The position numbers and the translations under genes are program-made. This document shows, piece by piece, positions 7,442-14,170 of a stretch of 21,713 nucleotides of DNA (positions are counted from its first letter, which is position 1; each line of letters opens with the position of its first letter). Source of the DNA: JBPCPM01 sp050999155 (GTDB lineage Bacteria > Actinomycetota > Thermoleophilia > Solirubrobacterales > 70-9); contig JBPCPM010000007.1 in the NCBI GenBank assembly GCA_050999155.1, forward strand, positions 1-21,713. Reading direction: 5' to 3'. The notes below the pieces were generated by a model. It saw nothing but the letters and a program-made list of their open reading frames with translations. It ran no database searches and had not been told where the DNA came from.

Positions 7442-9021
7442 CGCCCCTGGCCGGACGCAGCGGCCGGCCGGGACTGGAACGCGTGCTCGAGCGAGTCGAC
7501 CAGCGCCTCCCAGGAGGCCTCGATGATGTTCTCCGAGACGCCGATCGTGCCCCACGAGTCCCGGCCATCGGTCGTGTCGAGCAGGACGCGTGTCACCGCG
7601 CCGGTTCCGTGGGCCTCGTCGAGGATCCGCACCCGGTAGTTGACGAGCTCCAACCCGGCCAGCTCTGGATGGTGGGCGCCGATGGCGTCGCGCAGCGCGC
7701 TGTCCAGGGCGTTGACGGGCCCGTTGCCCTCCGCCGTGCGGACGTAGCGCTGGTCGCCGACCCGGATCTTGATCGTGGCCTCGGTCTGGACCCGGCCCTG
7801 GGCGGGCTTCTCGACGATCACCCGGAAGCTCTCAAGCTCGAACAGCGGGGTGTATGCACCGGTCTCCCGGCGCAGCAGCAGCTCGAACGAGGCCCCGGCC
7901 GCCTCGTAGTGGTAGCCGCGGTGCTCACGGTCCTTGAGGCGCTCGAGCACCCGCTCGGCCGCCCCGTCGTCGAGCTCGACGCCCGCCGTCGCCGCGCGGG
8001 AGTGGACCGTGCCGCGGCCCGAGAGCTCGGAGACGACCATCTCGCGGCGGTTGCCGACCGCGTCGGGGTCGATGTGTTCGAAGGTGCGGGCGTCGGCGTT
8101 GACCCCGGCCACGTGCAGCCCGCCCTTGTGGGTGAAGGCGTTGCGGCCCACGTAGGGCTGGTCGGGGGCCGGAGCCACGTTGCACAGCTCGGCGATCCGG
8201 TGCGAGGCGGCCGTCAGGTGCGCAAGTTGATCGTCGCGCACGCACTGCAGATCCATCTTCAGCTGTAGGGCGGGCAGGATCGAGGTGAGGTTGGCGTTGC
8301 CGGTCCGCTCGCCGTAGCCGTTGGCTGTCCCCTGGACGAGCGTGGCTCCGGCCCGGACGCCGGCGAGGCTGTTGGCCACGCCGCAGCCGGCGTCGTCGTG
8401 GGCGTGGATCCCGATCGTCACATCCGAGGGCATCGCCCGCAGGACGGCCGCGGTGATCTCCGAGATCTCGTGCGGCAGCTTGGCCCCGTTGGTGTCACAG
8501 AGGGTCACGTTCTCCGCTCCCCCGTCCGCGGCGGCCTGCAGGCAGCGCAGGGCGTAGTCGGAGTCGGCGTGCCAGGCGTCGAAGAAGTGCTCGGCGTCGT
8601 AGATCACACGCTTGCCCGCCTCCCGGCACAGCGCAACCGAGCCGACGATCATCTCCAGGTTCTCCTCGGGGCTGACCTTCGTCACCTTCTCCAGGTGCAG
8701 CGGCCACGTCTTGCCGACCAGGCACACGGCCGGGGCGAAGCTGCGCGCGACGCCGACCAGCGCCTCGTCGTCGCCGGGGGTGACGCCCCGGCGCCGGGTC
8801 ATGCCGAAGGCGACGACCGTGGCCTGCTCGAACCGCTCGGCCTCCAGGAGGCGGAAGAACTCGGCGTCCTTGGGGTTGGAGCCGGGAAACCCGCACTCCA
8901 GGAACGGGATGCCGAGCTCGTCGAGGGTCCGGGCGATGCGGAGCTTCTCGCCGGCGGATACCGACATGCCGGGGCCCTGCATGCCGTCACGCAACGTCGT
9001 GTCGTAGAGCTGTATCTGCAT
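7438..9021 (-). CDS. cimA: (R)-citramalate synthase
   Basis: CimA condenses pyruvate with acetyl-CoA to citramalate, the threonine-independent entry to isoleucine. The 527-aa protein starts with the DRE-TIM synthase motif YDTTLRDGMQGPG (residues 6-18), continues with CGFPGSNPKDAEFF, and has the metal-binding HAHDD (H206, H208). The C-terminal 130 or so residues are a LeuA-type allosteric domain. CGFPGSNPKD and the D-G-M-Q-G variant match the citramalate synthase branch better than 2-isopropylmalate synthase, and a clear LeuA is encoded elsewhere in the window. The ATG is preceded by GAAGGA (9026-9031). Citramalate would be processed by LeuCD and LeuB, all encoded nearby. The stop overlaps the next start. 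Homocitrate or isopropylmalate activity is a less likely alternative. Confidence 0.9.
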   Translation of the reverse strand: MQIQLYDTTLRDGMQGPGMSVSAGEKLRIARTLDELGIPFLECGFPGSNPKDAEFFRLLEAERFEQATVVAFGMTRRRGVTPGDDEALVGVARSFAPAVCLVGKTWPLHLEKVTKVSPEENLEMIVGSVALCREAGKRVIYDAEHFFDAWHADSDYALRCLQAAADGGAENVTLCDTNGAKLPHEISEITAAVLRAMPSDVTIGIHAHDDAGCGVANSLAGVRAGATLVQGTANGYGERTGNANLTSILPALQLKMDLQCVRDDQLAHLTAASHRIAELCNVAPAPDQPYVGRNAFTHKGGLHVAGVNADARTFEHIDPDAVGNRREMVVSELSGRGTVHSRAATAGVELDDGAAERVLERLKDREHRGYHYEAAGASFELLLRRETGAYTPLFELESFRVIVEKPAQGRVQTEATIKIRVGDQRYVRTAEGNGPVNALDSALRDAIGAHHPELAGLELVNYRVRILDEAHGTGAVTRVLLDTTDGRDSWGTIGVSENIIEASWEALVDSLEHAFQSRPAAASGQGR

Positions 9022-9039
9022 GTGGTCCTTCTCAGTCGG

Positions 9040-9057
9040 GCGGCGTCGAAACGCCGC
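9040..9057 (-). promoter_or_regulatory. Leader hairpin before cimA (TTCG loop)
   Basis: The RNA has GCGGCGT-TTCG-ACGCCGC, a perfect 7-bp stem with a very stable TTCG loop, ending 8 nt upstream of the cimA Shine-Dalgarno. No U-run follows, so it is not a simple terminator. Its 3' arm can instead pair with CGCCGCCC's complement at 9086-9093 (8 bp with 9038-9045), giving two mutually exclusive folds. A regulatory role is inferred. Confidence 0.35.
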
Positions 9058-9093
9058 GGAAAGCGATGCGCCAGCCTGAAACGGCCGCCGCCC

Positions 9094-9141
9094 TCAGCGG
9101 GCGACGGTGCCGGTAATTCGCAGCTGGCGCGTCGGGACCAT
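9094..9141 (-). CDS. Possible 15-codon leader ORF between ilvE and cimA
   Basis: An ATG four bases after the ilvE stop opens a 15-residue frame, MVPTRQLRITGTVAR, ending in TGA. It has no strong Shine-Dalgarno but could be read by re-initiation after ilvE. Its stop codon directly abuts the 9086-9093 segment that can compete with the cimA leader hairpin, the geometry expected of a leader peptide. Against this, the peptide is not rich in Ile, Leu or Val, and an open frame of this size is common by chance. Treat as tentative. Confidence 0.2.
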   Translation of the reverse strand: MVPTRQLRITGTVAR

Positions 9142-9145
9142 CAGG

Positions 9146-10078
9146 TCAAACCCTACTCGCCTGGCCCACCGGGTCCAGCCACTCGGCGTACCGGGGGTCA
9201 CGCCCGTGCAAGGCGTCCTCGAAGACCCGCTGGACCTCGCGCGTGATCGGTCCGGGCTCACCGGTGCCGACGGCGTGGTCGTCGATCTCGCGCACGGGCA
9301 CGAGCTCGGCGGCCGTCCCGCACATGAAGACCTCGTCGGCCAGGTAGAGCTCCGAGCGGATGATCTCGCGCTCGGTGACCTCGAGGTCCATGTCGCGGGC
9401 GATCTGGATCACCGACCGGCGGCTGATCCCGTCGAGGATCGACGCCGTGTGCGACGGCGTGACGAGCGTGCCGTCGCGCACCACGAAGACGTTCTCCCCT
9501 GAGCCCTCGCAGACGGTCCCCTGGGCGTCGAGCAGGATCGCCTCGTCGTAGCCGGCGTTGTGGCTCTCGGTCTTGGCCAGGATCGAGTTCAGGTACTGGC
9601 CCGATGCCTTGGCGTGCGGGATCAGGCTCTCGGGCGAGATCCGCCGCCAGGAGGACACCTTGGCGCGAATGCCGTTGCGCTTGCCCTCGTCGCCGAGATA
9701 CGAGCCCCAGGGCCAGGCGGCGATGATGACCTCGACGGGCGCGCTCTTCGCGAACAGGCCCATCTCGCCGTAGCCTCGGAAGGCCAGCGGGCGGATGTAG
9801 CAGCTCTCCAACCCGTTGCGGGTGACCAGCTCGCGCGTGACCGCCTGGATCTCCTGCGCGCTGTAGGGGATGTCGAGGTAGTAGAGCTTGCCCGACATCA
9901 GCAACCGCTCGGCATGCTCGCGGTGGCGGAAGATGGCCGGCCCCTGCTCGGTGTCGTAACAGCGGACCCCCTCGAAGACGCCCGTCCCGTAGTGCAGACC
10001 ATGGCTGAGGACGTGGACCTTGGCCTCGCTCCACGGCACGAACTCGCCGTTCATCCAGATGAGCTCGGCTTCGATCAC
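9146..10078 (-). CDS. ilvE: Branched-chain amino-acid aminotransferase
   Basis: This fold-type IV PLP enzyme transaminates the keto acids of leucine, isoleucine and valine as the last step of synthesis. From the GTG at 10076-10078 it is 310 aa. Motifs are HGLHYGTGVFEGVRCY near the N terminus, IRPLAFRGYGEMGL, the PLP lysine in HAKASGQYLNS (about K157), DAQGTVCEGSGENVF, and SILDGISRRSV. The start was chosen because GGAGG (10086-10090) sits 7 nt before this GTG; a longer frame to 10129 adds 17 residues with no family similarity that I recognise. leuB is 108 bp upstream and cimA 124 bp downstream on the same strand. Confidence 0.94.
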   Translation of the reverse strand: MIEAELIWMNGEFVPWSEAKVHVLSHGLHYGTGVFEGVRCYDTEQGPAIFRHREHAERLLMSGKLYYLDIPYSAQEIQAVTRELVTRNGLESCYIRPLAFRGYGEMGLFAKSAPVEVIIAAWPWGSYLGDEGKRNGIRAKVSSWRRISPESLIPHAKASGQYLNSILAKTESHNAGYDEAILLDAQGTVCEGSGENVFVVRDGTLVTPSHTASILDGISRRSVIQIARDMDLEVTEREIIRSELYLADEVFMCGTAAELVPVREIDDHAVGTGEPGPITREVQRVFEDALHGRDPRYAEWLDPVGQASRV

Positions 10079-10112
10079 GTTGTCGCCTCCGCGGTCGGGG
10101 TTGGCACCGACC

Positions 10113-10129
10113 GTGCAGTATGCCTGCAC
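10113..10129 (-). repeat. Inverted repeat upstream of ilvE
   Basis: GTGCAG-TATGC-CTGCAC is a perfect 6-bp inverted repeat with a 5-nt spacer, 34 bp upstream of the ilvE start. On the minus strand it contains CATACT, a possible -10, with TTCCGC 17 bp upstream as a poor -35. It could be an operator over an ilvE promoter or a chance hairpin. Confidence 0.3.
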
Positions 10130-10186
10130 ACGGGCCGTCGCGGAAGATGAAGCGGCGGTCGGCTTCGGAGGCCCGGCCGGCCCGGC

Positions 10187-11257
10187 TCAGCCGTCGAGGC
10201 GCTCGATCACCGCGTCGGTCATGCGCTCGCTGCCCTCCGACGATTCCCCGGGGCGGGCCAGGTCGGCGCTGCGCAGCCCGTCCGCGAGGACGACGTCGAT
10301 GGCCTCCTCGAGACGGGTCGCATCATCCGATCGGTCGAGGCCGTCGCGCAGCATCATCGCCGCGGAGAGCAAGGTGGCCAGCGGGTTGGCGATGCCTTGG
10401 CCGGCGATGTCCGGGGCCGAGCCGTGGACCGGCTCGAAGAGCCCGGGGCCACCGTCGCCCAGGCTGGCCGACGGCAGCATCCCGATGGAGCCGGTGATCA
10501 TCGCGGCCTCGTCACTGAGGATGTCGCCGAAGAGGTTCTCGGTCAGGATCACGTCGAAGTCGGCCGGCCGGGACACCAACTGCATGGCGGCGTTGTCGAC
10601 GAGCATGTGCTGCAGCTCGATGTCGGGGTAGTCGCCGGCCACGGTCTCCACGGTCTCGCGCCACAGCCGGGAGGTCTCGAGCACGTTGGCCTTGTCGACC
10701 GAGGTCACGACGCCGCGGCCGCCCTGCCCGGCGCGCCGCCGGGCGGCCTCGAAGCCGGCGTGCGCGATCCGCTGGACCTCGGCCACGCTGTATTCGCAGG
10801 TGTCGTAGGCCTTGTCGCCCTCGCGGGCGCGGTCGCCGAAATAGATGCCGCCGGTCAGCTCACGCATGACGACAAGGTCGGTCCCGGCGATCCGGTCCTC
10901 CCGGAGCGGGCTGGCGTCGAGCAGGGGATCGAGCGCACGGACAGGCCGCACGTTGGCAAACAGGCCCATGCCCTTGCGCAGCCCCAGGAGCCCTTGCTCG
11001 GGGCGGGGGGCGTCGGGGTCGGTCGTGTCCCATCGGGGACCGCCTACGGCTCCGAGCAGGACGGCGTCGGCGCCCCGACAGGCCTCCAGCGTCTCGTCGG
11101 TCAGCGCAGTGCCGTGCTCCTCGATCGAGCAGCCGCCCATCAGGTGCTCGGACATCTCCACGCCACCGAAATGGTCGAGCACGCGGCGGGCGCAGTCGAC
11201 GATCTCGGGGCCGATGCCGTCGCCGGGAAGCAGCACGATCTGCGCGGGATCGCTCAT
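10187..11257 (-). CDS. leuB: 3-isopropylmalate dehydrogenase
   Basis: LeuB oxidatively decarboxylates 3-isopropylmalate to 2-ketoisocaproate with NAD+, and also acts on 3-methylmalate in the citramalate route. The 356-aa protein has LLPGDGIGPEI at the N terminus, GAVGGPRWD and LGLRKGMGLFANVRPV. The substrate and metal region follows: VVMRELTGGIYFG, SVDKANVLETSRLWR, and the family signature in TENLFGDILSDEAAMITGSIG. GLFEPVHGSAPDIAGQGIANP is the NAD-binding region. The ATG at 11255-11257 begins the known N terminus. It is the first gene of the minus-strand run, divergent from the GNAT gene; no convincing promoter was found for it in the 110-bp gap. Confidence 0.97.
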   Translation of the reverse strand: MSDPAQIVLLPGDGIGPEIVDCARRVLDHFGGVEMSEHLMGGCSIEEHGTALTDETLEACRGADAVLLGAVGGPRWDTTDPDAPRPEQGLLGLRKGMGLFANVRPVRALDPLLDASPLREDRIAGTDLVVMRELTGGIYFGDRAREGDKAYDTCEYSVAEVQRIAHAGFEAARRRAGQGGRGVVTSVDKANVLETSRLWRETVETVAGDYPDIELQHMLVDNAAMQLVSRPADFDVILTENLFGDILSDEAAMITGSIGMLPSASLGDGGPGLFEPVHGSAPDIAGQGIANPLATLLSAAMMLRDGLDRSDDATRLEEAIDVVLADGLRSADLARPGESSEGSERMTDAVIERLDG

Positions 11258-11355
11258 CGGAGCGGGATCCTACTCGCTGGGCTCGAACGCCCGGATCGGC
11301 GCCGGACGCTGGTCCCTGGCTCGCTGAGGCAGCCCGAGGGGACCGCGCGATTCGT

Positions 11356-11361
11356 TAGGTT
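11356..11361 (+). promoter_or_regulatory. -10 box for a leaderless GNAT mRNA
   Basis: TAGGTT lies 6 nt before the GTG start at 11368, so transcription would begin on the start codon itself. No Shine-Dalgarno is present, which agrees with leaderless translation, common in actinobacteria. No -35 match was found. Confidence 0.5.
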
Positions 11362-11367
11362 CGCCAA

Positions 11368-11976
11368 GTGAACCATCTGGAGATCACCACCGTCGGCACC
11401 GACGATCGCCGTGACGAAGTCGTCCGGCTACTGGCCCGGGGCCTGCGCGACAACCCCATCCACGTCGCGGCCCTGGGCGACGACGCCGAGCGTCGCCAGC
11501 GCGACCTCGAGCGTCTGTACTCGACGATGCTGTCGGTCGGAGCCAACGAGCCGCTGCTGGCAATCCGCGACGGCGAACTGGTCGCCGTCCTCGGATCGGT
11601 CGCGTCGCCGCACTGCCAGCCCTCGTGGTGGCAGACGCTGCGCATGACCCCGACGCTGCTGCGCCTCGGCCGCCGCAGCGTCGCCGTGGGCCGCTGGGGC
11701 GATGCGTGGAGCTCGCGCGACCCCGACGAGGACCACCTGCACTTCGGGCCCATAGCCACCGACCCCGCCCATCAGCGGACCGGGATCGGGACCGCCCTGA
11801 TGATCCGACGCTGCGAGAGGCTCGACGCCGAGGGCGCGGTCGGCTACCTCGAGACCGACGTGGAGAGCAACGTGCGCTTCTACGAGCGGTTCGGGTTCGA
11901 GGTCGTCGACACGGCGGAGGTGCTGGGCGTCGAATCGTGGTTCATGCGCCGGGCGCCCCGGCAGCACGACGCCTGA
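11368..11976 (+). CDS. GNAT-family N-acetyltransferase
   Basis: The 202-aa protein has the GNAT fold signature in its C-terminal half. HFGPIATDPAHQ leads into the acetyl-CoA pyrophosphate loop QRTGIGTA (about residues 136-143), and YLETDVESNVRFYERFGFEVV is the final beta strand and helix. The N-terminal half (LLARGLRDNPIHVAALG) resembles uncharacterised GNATs. The acetyl acceptor is unknown. It is a single gene on the plus strand between two minus-strand runs, with its own leaderless promoter, and converges on the lipoprotein gene with a 22-bp gap. A short palindrome, CCGCGATCGCGG, lies in that gap. Confidence 0.85.
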   Translation: MNHLEITTVGTDDRRDEVVRLLARGLRDNPIHVAALGDDAERRQRDLERLYSTMLSVGANEPLLAIRDGELVAVLGSVASPHCQPSWWQTLRMTPTLLRLGRRSVAVGRWGDAWSSRDPDEDHLHFGPIATDPAHQRTGIGTALMIRRCERLDAEGAVGYLETDVESNVRFYERFGFEVVDTAEVLGVESWFMRRAPRQHDA

Positions 11977-11998
11977 ACTCCTACCGCGATCGCGGGGG

Positions 11999-12637
11999 CT
12001 AGACGTCGACGCAGTCGGAGAGCTTCAGGCGCTTCGCCAGCCGATCCGCTGTACTCAACGCCCGCTTGCGCCTGTCCTGCGCGGTCCTCGCGGCGCCCGG
12101 CTCCTCCTCGTCGACGGCCGCGGCGCCGGCGCGGACCTCGTCGAGGGCGGCCTCGTAGGCGCGGACGAAGGCCTCGTGATCGTCGCGAAGCTTGGGAGGT
12201 GGCGGCGCCAGCTCCCGCAGCGAGATGACGAACTCGTCGAGATCGTCGATGTAGGACTCGAAGAACTCGGTCGCCGTCTGGTGCTTGGAGACACTCGGGC
12301 TGGAATCGCGCAGCACCGCGGTGGCCCGCGTCTCGACCTTGGCGTAGCCACGCAGCCGCTTGTCGTAGGTCTTGCAGGTGAGGTTCGTTGCCTTTACGTA
12401 GGTCTTGCGGGTCACGCTCGGCCCGGGCGTGACCTCCTCGCCATTGCCGGGAGTACCGCCGGGGGCGACGCTGACGGCGTCGGACGCCGGGTCGGGTGTC
12501 GCGGCGCCGGCCGCGGCACCGTCGGGGGGTGCGACGTTGACGTCGGCCGGCTCCTCGCCACCACCACAGGCACCGAGGGTCAGCGCGCAGGCCAGTCCAC
12601 AGGACAGCGTCCGGACACGGGAAGCTCGGGAGGACAT
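11999..12637 (-). CDS. Putative lipoprotein of unknown function
   Basis: From the ATG at 12635-12637 this is a 212-aa protein with a lipoprotein signal: basic MSSRASRVR, a hydrophobic stretch, and the lipobox LGAC with Cys24. A Gly/Ala/Pro-rich low-complexity linker follows (about residues 25-75). The rest is a charged, mostly helical domain (TEFFESYIDDLDEFVISLREL, then KLRDDHEAFVRAYEAALDEV) with two cysteines, one in NLTCKTYD and one in KLSDCVDV at the end. I do not recognise the domain. It would sit on the outer face of the membrane. The frame is open much further upstream, but only this start gives the signal peptide; GAGG lies 2 nt before it, closer than ideal. It follows the methyltransferase gene on the same strand with a 91-bp gap. 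Confidence 0.75.
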   Translation of the reverse strand: MSSRASRVRTLSCGLACALTLGACGGGEEPADVNVAPPDGAAAGAATPDPASDAVSVAPGGTPGNGEEVTPGPSVTRKTYVKATNLTCKTYDKRLRGYAKVETRATAVLRDSSPSVSKHQTATEFFESYIDDLDEFVISLRELAPPPPKLRDDHEAFVRAYEAALDEVRAGAAAVDEEEPGAARTAQDRRKRALSTADRLAKRLKLSDCVDV

Positions 12638-12665
12638 CGCCTCGTTGAATCGGCTCTGGGGCGCT

Positions 12666-12695
12666 CCACCTTGAGGTGGCGGGCGGGCGGGCGGG
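12666..12695. repeat. Inverted repeat and G-quadruplex-type run upstream of the lipoprotein gene
   Basis: CCACC-TTGA-GGTGG (12666-12679) is a small inverted repeat. It is followed on the plus strand by GGGCGGGCGGGCGGG (12681-12695), four G3 runs with single-base loops, the canonical G4 pattern. For the minus-strand genes the G-runs are in the template strand. They lie between the methyltransferase stop and the lipoprotein start. Confidence 0.45.
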
Positions 12696-12728
12696 CCGCG
12701 CGCCGAATCGCGGACTGTGCGCCGCCGG

Positions 12729-13535
12729 TCAGGCGACGGCGTCGATGTCCAGCCGCACGTAGTCGACGGCCAGCGGATGGGCGCATCCCTTGTGCACGCG
12801 CTCGACGAACGGCGCGCGCAGGGCGTCCGGGAGCCGCTCGAGGTGGGAGCCCAGGACCACTGAGCGCAGGTAGGCCACGGGCTCGCCCGGGCGTACCTGG
12901 ATCCGCTGCAGTGCGCAGCGGGCCGTGGCAAAACCGGCCGAGAGCAGGCGTTCGCGCGTCTCGGCGGGCCCCGCGAAGTTCCACGGTCCCTCCCACCCCG
13001 CCAGGTGCTCGGCGAACGGCGCGTCGGCGACGGTCGCGGCGATCGCCCGCCGCACACCCTCGATGTTGCCCGCCCCGCCGCACTGGGCCGCGAGGCGCCC
13101 GCCGTCGCGCGCCGCCGCGCGAAGGGCAGCAAACAGCCGTGGATGGTCTCCGATCCAGTGGAACGTGGCCGTCGAGAGGATTGCGTCGACCGGCTCGTCG
13201 AGACTCAGCTCGGCGAGGTCGGCGTGGCGGACGTCGACCAGCGGGCCCAGGGTGGCTCGGGCCTCGGCCACCATGGCGGCAGACCCGTCGACGGCGATCA
13301 CCTTCCCGCGAGGAAGCCGTTCGGCCAACAGCCGGGTGACTCGCCCGCTGCCGCAGCCCGCGTCGAGCACGGTCTCGTCGCCGTGCAACGGCAGGCGGTC
13401 GAGCACCGCCCGGCCCATGTCCTCCATGGGCGCCCCGACGCGGTGGTAGGTCCCTGCCTCCCACTCGCGCGGTGCCGGCCCCGGATCGCCCGCCGTGACC
13501 GTTGGCCGCAGCGGATCGCCGGTCGGCGCACTCAT
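12729..13535 (-). CDS. Class I SAM-dependent methyltransferase, trans-aconitate methyltransferase-like
   Basis: The 268-aa protein has the Rossmann-fold SAM motif I VLDAGCGSG (residues 56-64), acidic motif II VIAVDGSAAMV, HADLAEL, and STATFHWIGDH as the post-I region. GGRLAAQCGGAGNI follows. WEAGTYHRVGAP before motif I and TFHWI resemble the Tam (trans-aconitate 2-methyltransferase) group. Because leuC and leuD lie immediately upstream, an acid related to aconitate or isopropylmalate is a tempting substrate; that is inference. The gene follows leuD by 22 bp on the same strand, so it is probably cotranscribed. The start has no strong Shine-Dalgarno. Confidence 0.85.
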   Translation of the reverse strand: MSAPTGDPLRPTVTAGDPGPAPREWEAGTYHRVGAPMEDMGRAVLDRLPLHGDETVLDAGCGSGRVTRLLAERLPRGKVIAVDGSAAMVAEARATLGPLVDVRHADLAELSLDEPVDAILSTATFHWIGDHPRLFAALRAAARDGGRLAAQCGGAGNIEGVRRAIAATVADAPFAEHLAGWEGPWNFAGPAETRERLLSAGFATARCALQRIQVRPGEPVAYLRSVVLGSHLERLPDALRAPFVERVHKGCAHPLAVDYVRLDIDAVA

Positions 13536-13557
13536 GGGGCGGATCCGGGCCCGGGGC

Positions 13558-14121
13558 TCACAGCCGGGTCGTGGACACGGTGAGGCCGTTGTCCTGTGAT
13601 GCCTCGTAGTCGGAGATGGCCTGCTCGTCTTCCAGCGTCATGGCGATCTCGTCGAGGCCACCGAGCAGGCGGCGCTTGATCTCGGGATCCATGTCGAACT
13701 GGATCGTGCCGTCGGCGTAGCTGACCGTCTGGTCGGCGAGGTCGATCCGCGCCTCCCCGGAGGCCATCATCCCGCGGACGTGCTCGTCGGGCAGCACGAC
13801 CGGCAGCAGCCCGATCTTTGTGCAGTTCGAGTAGAAGATGTCCGCGAACGACGGCGCCACGATGGCCCGGAACCCGTAGTCCTCCAGCGCCCAGGGGGCG
13901 TGCTCGCGCGACGACCCGCACCCGAAGTTGCGGCCGGTCACGAGGATCGGGTTCGGCTCAAGCTCGATCTCCTTCGACCCGCGCCAGTCGTGGAACAGGT
14001 ACTCGCCGAAGCCGGTCCGTTCGACGCGCTTGAGGAACTGCTTGGGGATGATCTGGTCGGTGTCGACGTCGGCGCGGTCGAGCACCGAGACGCCGCCCTG
14101 GATGACGTTCACGGGGTCCAT
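13558..14121 (-). CDS. leuD: 3-isopropylmalate dehydratase small subunit
   Basis: LeuD forms the swivelling small subunit that joins LeuC to isomerise 2-isopropylmalate to 3-isopropylmalate, and to convert citramalate in the cimA route. The 187-aa protein has DRADVDTDQIIPKQFLKRVERTGFG at the N terminus, then GRNFGCGSSREHAPWAL and APSFADIFYSNCTKIGLLPV, all family signatures. Length is typical of the bacterial LeuCD enzyme. The ATG is preceded by AAGGAG at 5 nt. It follows leuC by 49 bp. Confidence 0.97.
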   Translation of the reverse strand: MDPVNVIQGGVSVLDRADVDTDQIIPKQFLKRVERTGFGEYLFHDWRGSKEIELEPNPILVTGRNFGCGSSREHAPWALEDYGFRAIVAPSFADIFYSNCTKIGLLPVVLPDEHVRGMMASGEARIDLADQTVSYADGTIQFDMDPEIKRRLLGGLDEIAMTLEDEQAISDYEASQDNGLTVSTTRL

Positions 14122-14170
14122 GGGGGCTCCTTGGAATCGAAGAGGTCGGTCGAGAGGCGGCGGGCGGCTG

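Noticed and set aside
11258..11355. Leader peptide or attenuator upstream of leuB
   Set aside because: The gap holds no ATG or GTG frame with branched-chain codons and no convincing hairpin pair, unlike the leuA leader.
11984..11995. Palindrome CCGCGATCGCGG between convergent GNAT and lipoprotein genes
   Set aside because: With a minimum loop only four base pairs remain and no U-run follows, too weak for a terminator call.
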